Assembly: GCF_035920445.1 (NCBI RefSeq)
Contig: NZ_CP109162.1
Location: forward strand, 1,240,001-1,304,000
Reading direction: 5' to 3'
Source: Nocardia sp. NBC_01730
GTDB taxonomy: Bacteria > Actinomycetota > Actinomycetes > Mycobacteriales > Mycobacteriaceae
DNA length: 64,000 nt
The notes beneath the pieces are model-generated. The model had not been told where the DNA came from and ran no database searches. It was given only the letters and a program-made list of their open reading frames with translations. Positions 60,013 through 64,000 of this stretch are shown piece after piece; the stretch's first letter is position 1, and each line of letters starts with the position of its first letter. A program made the translations under genes and the position numbers.

Positions 60013-61506
60013 ATGCCGGGGACCGCAGTTCAGGCGTCACACGGGTTGGAGGGCAACGGTAATTCTCGTCCGCCGCTAAAGGTCCCACCGAGCATCGACC
60101 GAGCGGCATGGCTGGCATCGGTGGCGCGGTCGACCGACCGTGCCGATGCTCGACAAGCTGTCAGCGACATGACGACCGAATGCTTGTCGACAACCGGACG
60201 AGGGTTGGACCTGACCGCAGCCGACCTCAGCGGTTTGGATCTATCAGGATTCGATCTTCGTCGGGCAACGCTGAACCGCGCCGCTCTGTTCGGCACCAAT
60301 CTTTCGGCAGCTGATCTGACTGGCGCGTCGATGGTGTGCGCGGGGCTCGAGAGAACCAATTTCACAGACGCCACACTGCATGGCGCCTACATCCATGCCA
60401 TGGCCGCGCAGGCGAGTGTCTTTGTCCGCGCCGACCTGACGGGGCTCATCGATGCCACCGGCGCACTGTTTCACGGTTGCGATATGTCGGGTGTCCGGCT
60501 GGACGGCTCAGAACTAGCGGGTGTGACGTTCTATCAGTGCAGCCTGCTCGCAGCGCACGCCCAAGGCGCGGATCTGCGCGGCGCGGCATTCAATGAATGT
60601 CGGATGGACAATGCCGACCTGACGGCGGCGGTTCTCGATGACTGCACGATCACGCGCTGCGGCCTTCGTAGCCTCGTACTGGACCGTTCTCGTGGGCGCG
60701 GAGTGGTAATCCAGCGGCCGAGCACGGCGGACGGATTGCAGCTGTCAGCCGCACATCTGCCGAATCTACGACTATCCGCTGTCCGCGGGCGCGGCATCGT
60801 CGCCACCGGACTCAGTGCCACAAGCATCGACGTGCTCGACAGCCAGCTGGTCGAAGCAGACTTCCGCGATGCAGACCTCACCGGAGGACGCTGGTCCCGC
60901 GTCTGCTTGGACAGCGGGAATCTGGCCGGGGCTGTCGTGTCGGACTCATGGTGGCATCACGTCAGTGGCGTCGAGGCGAAGCTGACAGATGCTGCGGGTG
61001 AAAGCATGACCGCGACCGAATGCAGTTTCACGCGAGCCGATTTCACCGGATTCGCCGGGAGATACGCAACCTTCCGCAACTGCGACTTCCACGCGGCCGA
61101 TCTGCAGCGCGCCTACTTGTACCGATCGTCATTCATCGGCGACCCGCCCACATCGGCATGCATGACAGCTGCGAACCTCGACGGCGCGAACCTCACCCAA
61201 GCGTATCTGGCCGCCGACTTCACTAACGCGAGCCTTCGCCATGTGATCGCCACCTATGCACGCGTCAACCAATCGCTCTTCAACGGCGCCGATCTGGTCG
61301 GACTCGGCATGTTCCGAGCCAGCGCTGTAAAGACCGACTTCACTGCCGCCCGAGTCTCGAGCACGCTCGGCTTGTTCTTCGCAGATCGATGTCCCGGATT
61401 GCTTGCAGCGCTGCATGAATCCGACGATCCCGAGAGCCGCCGAATCGCCCGGTTCGTGACAGAGTTCGAGGAGCTGATCGGCAGCGATACTCGGAAGTCG
61501 ACATGA
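60013..61506 (+). CDS. Pentapeptide-repeat protein
   Basis: 497 residues from ATG 60013 (GGGGG six bases upstream; GTG 60007 is an alternative). From about residue 75 to 460 the sequence follows the A(D/N)LXX pattern of right-handed quadrilateral beta-helices: 'LTAADLSGLDLSGFDLRRAT', 'NRAALFGTNLSAADLTGASM', 'TAANLDGANLTQAYLAADFT'. The N-terminal 70 residues are outside the repeat. Some members mimic DNA and protect gyrase; others have scaffold roles. The stop overlaps the radical SAM gene (ATGA), so it is part of that operon and might act in self-protection. Confidence 0.85.
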   Translation: MPGTAVQASHGLEGNGNSRPPLKVPPSIDRAAWLASVARSTDRADARQAVSDMTTECLSTTGRGLDLTAADLSGLDLSGFDLRRATLNRAALFGTNLSAADLTGASMVCAGLERTNFTDATLHGAYIHAMAAQASVFVRADLTGLIDATGALFHGCDMSGVRLDGSELAGVTFYQCSLLAAHAQGADLRGAAFNECRMDNADLTAAVLDDCTITRCGLRSLVLDRSRGRGVVIQRPSTADGLQLSAAHLPNLRLSAVRGRGIVATGLSATSIDVLDSQLVEADFRDADLTGGRWSRVCLDSGNLAGAVVSDSWWHHVSGVEAKLTDAAGESMTATECSFTRADFTGFAGRYATFRNCDFHAADLQRAYLYRSSFIGDPPTSACMTAANLDGANLTQAYLAADFTNASLRHVIATYARVNQSLFNGADLVGLGMFRASAVKTDFTAARVSSTLGLFFADRCPGLLAALHESDDPESRRIARFVTEFEELIGSDTRKST

Positions 61507-63386
61507 CCACCGCCGACGTGGAGCGGAAGTGTCTCCAGGTCAGCCTTGTCGACCTGTCCGGCGAGACGACCGTGCGCTACACCCCGCTCGGGGCAATGTA
61601 TCTGCGAGCAGCCCTGGAATCCGAGCCGGATCTGGCCGACCGCATTGCCACGACCATCCACACCTTCCTCGCTGGCACAAGCTTGGCGACCATGACGGAA
61701 CAGATCGTCGAAGCTAGCCCTGATCTGATCGGGTTCTCTTGTCAGGGTTGGAATGTCGCGGTGTACCGGCAGCTGATCCCGACCATTCGGCAACTCCTGC
61801 CTGACGCCGTGATCGTCCTCGGAGGCAACCACGTGTCGCATCAAGGCGACCGGTGGTTGTCGCAGGTTCCGGAGGCGGACCTGGTCGTCAACGGGGAGGG
61901 CGAGCAGACCATCAAACAGCTCGCCCACTGGCTGATGACGGGGACACCACCGCTTCATGAGATCGCCGGAATCACCTACCGGGACGAGGGCAAACCGGCG
62001 ACGACAACCGAAAGACCACGCGCGACATCGTTCGAAGAGATCGCGTCACCGTATCTCGATCCGTCGCAAGAGTTAGTCAATGCTGATGTCGTGCTGTGGG
62101 AGACCAACCGCGGATGCCCCTACCATTGCTCCTTCTGCTTCTGGGGTGGAGCGGTCGGTCAGAAGCTGAACAGAGCGGAGTTGGCGAGACTGCACGACGA
62201 ACTGGTCACCATCGCGCAAGCGGGAGTGCCAGCGATCTTCTTGTGCGATGCGAACTTCGGGATACTCCCGCGTGACGTTGAGATCGCCGCCATGGTTGTT
62301 GAGGTACGCGAGAAGTACGGCACTCCGCACACCTTGCATGTCAACTGGGCGAAGAACCACGCCGCTCGCGTCGGCGAGATCCTCGATGTTCTGCGCGACG
62401 GCGGCGTCAGTACCAACGTGTACCTGGCCTTACAAACACTCAGTCGACCGGCCTTGGCGTTGGCCGGACGCGATGAACGCGGGCGTCCAGAAATGTTCGA
62501 GCTGGCCCGACGCATCGTGGACGCTGGCGGTGACATCGGCGCCGAGCTGATCTTCGGGCTCCCCGGCGAGACCCTCCACGACTTCCAGAACGCGTACGAC
62601 CAACTGTATTTGCAGTTCCCGAGACTGCTGCTGCATCCGCTCTGGGTGCTACCGAACACCACTTATGACACCGACCGCGACCAGTTCGGTCTTGTCACGC
62701 TGCGCCCGGATCCGACCGTCGACTACGAAGGCATACTCGAGCACAACACGTTGCCGCGCAAGGACAATCAAGAAGGCTTAGCCCTGCTATTGGCCGACGA
62801 GATCCTCACCGGAACGGGGTATGCCCGCACAACCATGCGAGGACTGGCGGTATGGGCCGGACTACGACCGACCCGAATGCTCCACGAGTTCAGAGCATTT
62901 CTCCCACTTCGCACCGACCCGTTGTCACAGAACTTGTCAGCTACGTTCTCCTACGTGGACGCGGAGTGCTACTTCCACCGGCACGTGCGCGGCACGATCC
63001 GCAGCGCCCTGTTCCACGACCGTTCTCAGGCAGCCACATTGCTCGCGGAGTTCGTAGACGCCGTCGTGAAAGACCCGGCGGCCCGGGCAGCATGTCAACA
63101 GCTGGTTCGTTACGACACCGCTCTACTGCCCCGCACAGACATCGATGGCGTCGAACCCGTCGATGAAACGCTGCTGGCCACGTTCGACGTCTATGCCGCG
63201 TCAGGAGACTTGCTGTGCAATGCGTTGCAAACACCAGTGCCCGCGAACCTCGAGGTGGCGATCCGTATCCGCCATCCCGCTGGGTTCGCCCGCCACAGCA
63301 GTGACGCAATAGATCTCGCCGGACAATGGCGCGGCCGTGTCATCGACGTATCCCCAGCCCCACTGTCCAGGAGCCTCCAGTCATGA
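61503..63386 (+). CDS. B12-binding-domain radical SAM enzyme
   Basis: 627 residues, ATG 61503 overlapping the previous stop. Residues 1-150 resemble a cobalamin-binding Rossmann domain ('MYLRAALESEPDLADRI', 'DLIGFSCQGWNVAVYRQLIP', 'AVIVLGGNHVSHQGDRWLSQ'), though no clear DxHxxG is seen. The 4Fe-4S cluster motif is CPYHCSFC (Cys 204, 208, 211). A radical SAM barrel follows ('DANFGILPRDVEIAAMVVEV', 'AELIFGLPGETLHDFQNAYD'). Likely chemistry is methylation or ring rearrangement of an unactivated carbon. The C-terminal 200 residues are family specific. It overlaps the PanC-like gene by ATGA. Confidence 0.88.
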   Translation: MTTADVERKCLQVSLVDLSGETTVRYTPLGAMYLRAALESEPDLADRIATTIHTFLAGTSLATMTEQIVEASPDLIGFSCQGWNVAVYRQLIPTIRQLLPDAVIVLGGNHVSHQGDRWLSQVPEADLVVNGEGEQTIKQLAHWLMTGTPPLHEIAGITYRDEGKPATTTERPRATSFEEIASPYLDPSQELVNADVVLWETNRGCPYHCSFCFWGGAVGQKLNRAELARLHDELVTIAQAGVPAIFLCDANFGILPRDVEIAAMVVEVREKYGTPHTLHVNWAKNHAARVGEILDVLRDGGVSTNVYLALQTLSRPALALAGRDERGRPEMFELARRIVDAGGDIGAELIFGLPGETLHDFQNAYDQLYLQFPRLLLHPLWVLPNTTYDTDRDQFGLVTLRPDPTVDYEGILEHNTLPRKDNQEGLALLLADEILTGTGYARTTMRGLAVWAGLRPTRMLHEFRAFLPLRTDPLSQNLSATFSYVDAECYFHRHVRGTIRSALFHDRSQAATLLAEFVDAVVKDPAARAACQQLVRYDTALLPRTDIDGVEPVDETLLATFDVYAASGDLLCNALQTPVPANLEVAIRIRHPAGFARHSSDAIDLAGQWRGRVIDVSPAPLSRSLQS

Positions 63387-64000
63387 CGCCTGTACACGTC
63401 ATCCAGTCCGTCGCCGAAGCACGGCCGGCCCTTCGAAAACTGTGGCGCTCGGGCGCCACAGTCGGATCCATCCACACGCTCGGCGCACTGCACGCAGCAC
63501 ACGGCGAACTGATCAAACGATCCTCAGCAGAGAACGATCACACGATCGTGACGGTCTACCCGAACAAGATCCAACTCTTCGAAGGTTGCGTCTACCAGTA
63601 CAACCTCGATGAAGACATTGACCTCGCGCAACGCTGCGGCGCGACGATCGTGATCGCCTCCGACGACGCGGAGATGTATCCGCCCGAATACGCCACATAC
63701 ATTGACCAAGGAGAACGCGCGCACCGACTGAACAGCTCGATCTTCGACTACGCTTCCCGCGGCCAGGTCACCGGCGCCATCCGATGGATCAGCCTGTGCC
63801 GGCCCACAGCGAGCTATTTCGGCATGAAAGACATCGAGCAATCCCTGCTGGTCGCACGCGCCGTCGAGGATCTGCTGATCGACTGCGACATCCGCCACGT
63901 GCCGTGCGTACGAGACACGCAAACCGCTGTGCCGGTCTCCTCCCGGTTGCGGTTCCTGCCGCCGGAACGACTGCAGGAAGTCGGCGCGGTCTATCACGCG
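63383..64000 (+). CDS. Divergent PanC-like (pantothenate synthetase family) ligase, 3' end outside window
   Basis: 206 residues are visible from ATG 63383, running off the right edge. The adenylating HIGH-like motif appears as GALHAAH (HxGH in PanC has become HAAH), the NPxQF site as PNKIQLF, the 'GxKDxQ' site as GMKDIEQ, and SSRN as SSRL. The pantoate and ATP site RPGHFRGV is replaced by SRGQVTGAI. PanC joins pantoate and beta-alanine via pantoyl-AMP. The fold seems kept but substrate-contact residues are changed, so a different carboxylic acid is likely. Confidence 0.8.
   Translation, partial: MTPVHVIQSVAEARPALRKLWRSGATVGSIHTLGALHAAHGELIKRSSAENDHTIVTVYPNKIQLFEGCVYQYNLDEDIDLAQRCGATIVIASDDAEMYPPEYATYIDQGERAHRLNSSIFDYASRGQVTGAIRWISLCRPTASYFGMKDIEQSLLVARAVEDLLIDCDIRHVPCVRDTQTAVPVSSRLRFLPPERLQEVGAVYHA

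Overview
The window is high-GC actinomycete DNA. GC-rich third codon positions, many ATGA/GTGA stop-start overlaps, XRE regulators of the DUF5753/DUF397 and MmyB types, DUF4913, DUF4254 and MAB_1171c proteins, and a remnant of a type I-E-like CRISPR repeat all suggest a Nocardia-like member of the Mycobacteriales. This placement is inferred; no rRNA or other marker is present. The whole window reads as accessory genome: conjugation genes, mobile elements, broken genes and three candidate metabolic loci. I saw no tRNA or rRNA gene.

1-8.7 kb: a co-directional block from a conjugative element. A VirD4/TraG-like coupling ATPase and a tandem DUF4913 protein sit among six 300-residue-class proteins, five or six of which look like diverged copies of one family. 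No relaxase, integrase or replication gene lies inside the window. 8.7-18.3 kb: an oxidative enzyme locus in tightly overlapping operons (MBL-fold hydrolase, GNAT, Baeyer-Villiger-type monooxygenase, FAD oxidoreductase, MpaB-type oxygenase, then a 39-codon ORF, an ImmA/IrrE-like peptidase, a MAB_1171c membrane protein and a stand-alone CYP102-like P450). Two HTH genes face it, with paired promoter/operator-like elements beyond them.

19.9-32.4 kb: an MmyB-like regulator, a group II intron with its reverse transcriptase, an ADP-ribosylglycohydrolase, an IS110-family transposase, a large nested inverted repeat, a DUF5753-type regulator with DUF397, and an operon of small proteins including degenerate resolvase-like and DUF4254 proteins. 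32.7-35.7 kb: remnants of a TPR regulator split onto both strands, a thiamine-binding MTH1187-type protein and an intact TPR regulator.

36.0-49.6 kb: the centrepiece, a 3716-residue NRPS-PKS hybrid (A-PCP-KS-AT-KR-ACP-KS-ACP-aminotransferase-thioester reductase) translationally coupled to an 800-residue fusion of a small-molecule kinase with a DAO-type FAD oxidase. The expected product is an amino-acid-primed, reductively released amino aldehyde or cyclic imine, further oxidised and perhaps phosphorylated. 49.7-58.5 kb: a PurF paralogue with an altered PRPP loop, a HAD phosphatase, NUDIX and GFA proteins, an archaeal-type aspartyl-tRNA synthetase, a phosphotransferase, several gene fragments and a two-repeat CRISPR remnant.

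58.7-64 kb: a ketopantoate-reductase-family gene faces an operon of a pentapeptide-repeat protein, a B12-binding-type radical SAM enzyme and a divergent PanC-like ligase that runs off the right edge. This looks like a second, partly seen biosynthetic locus.
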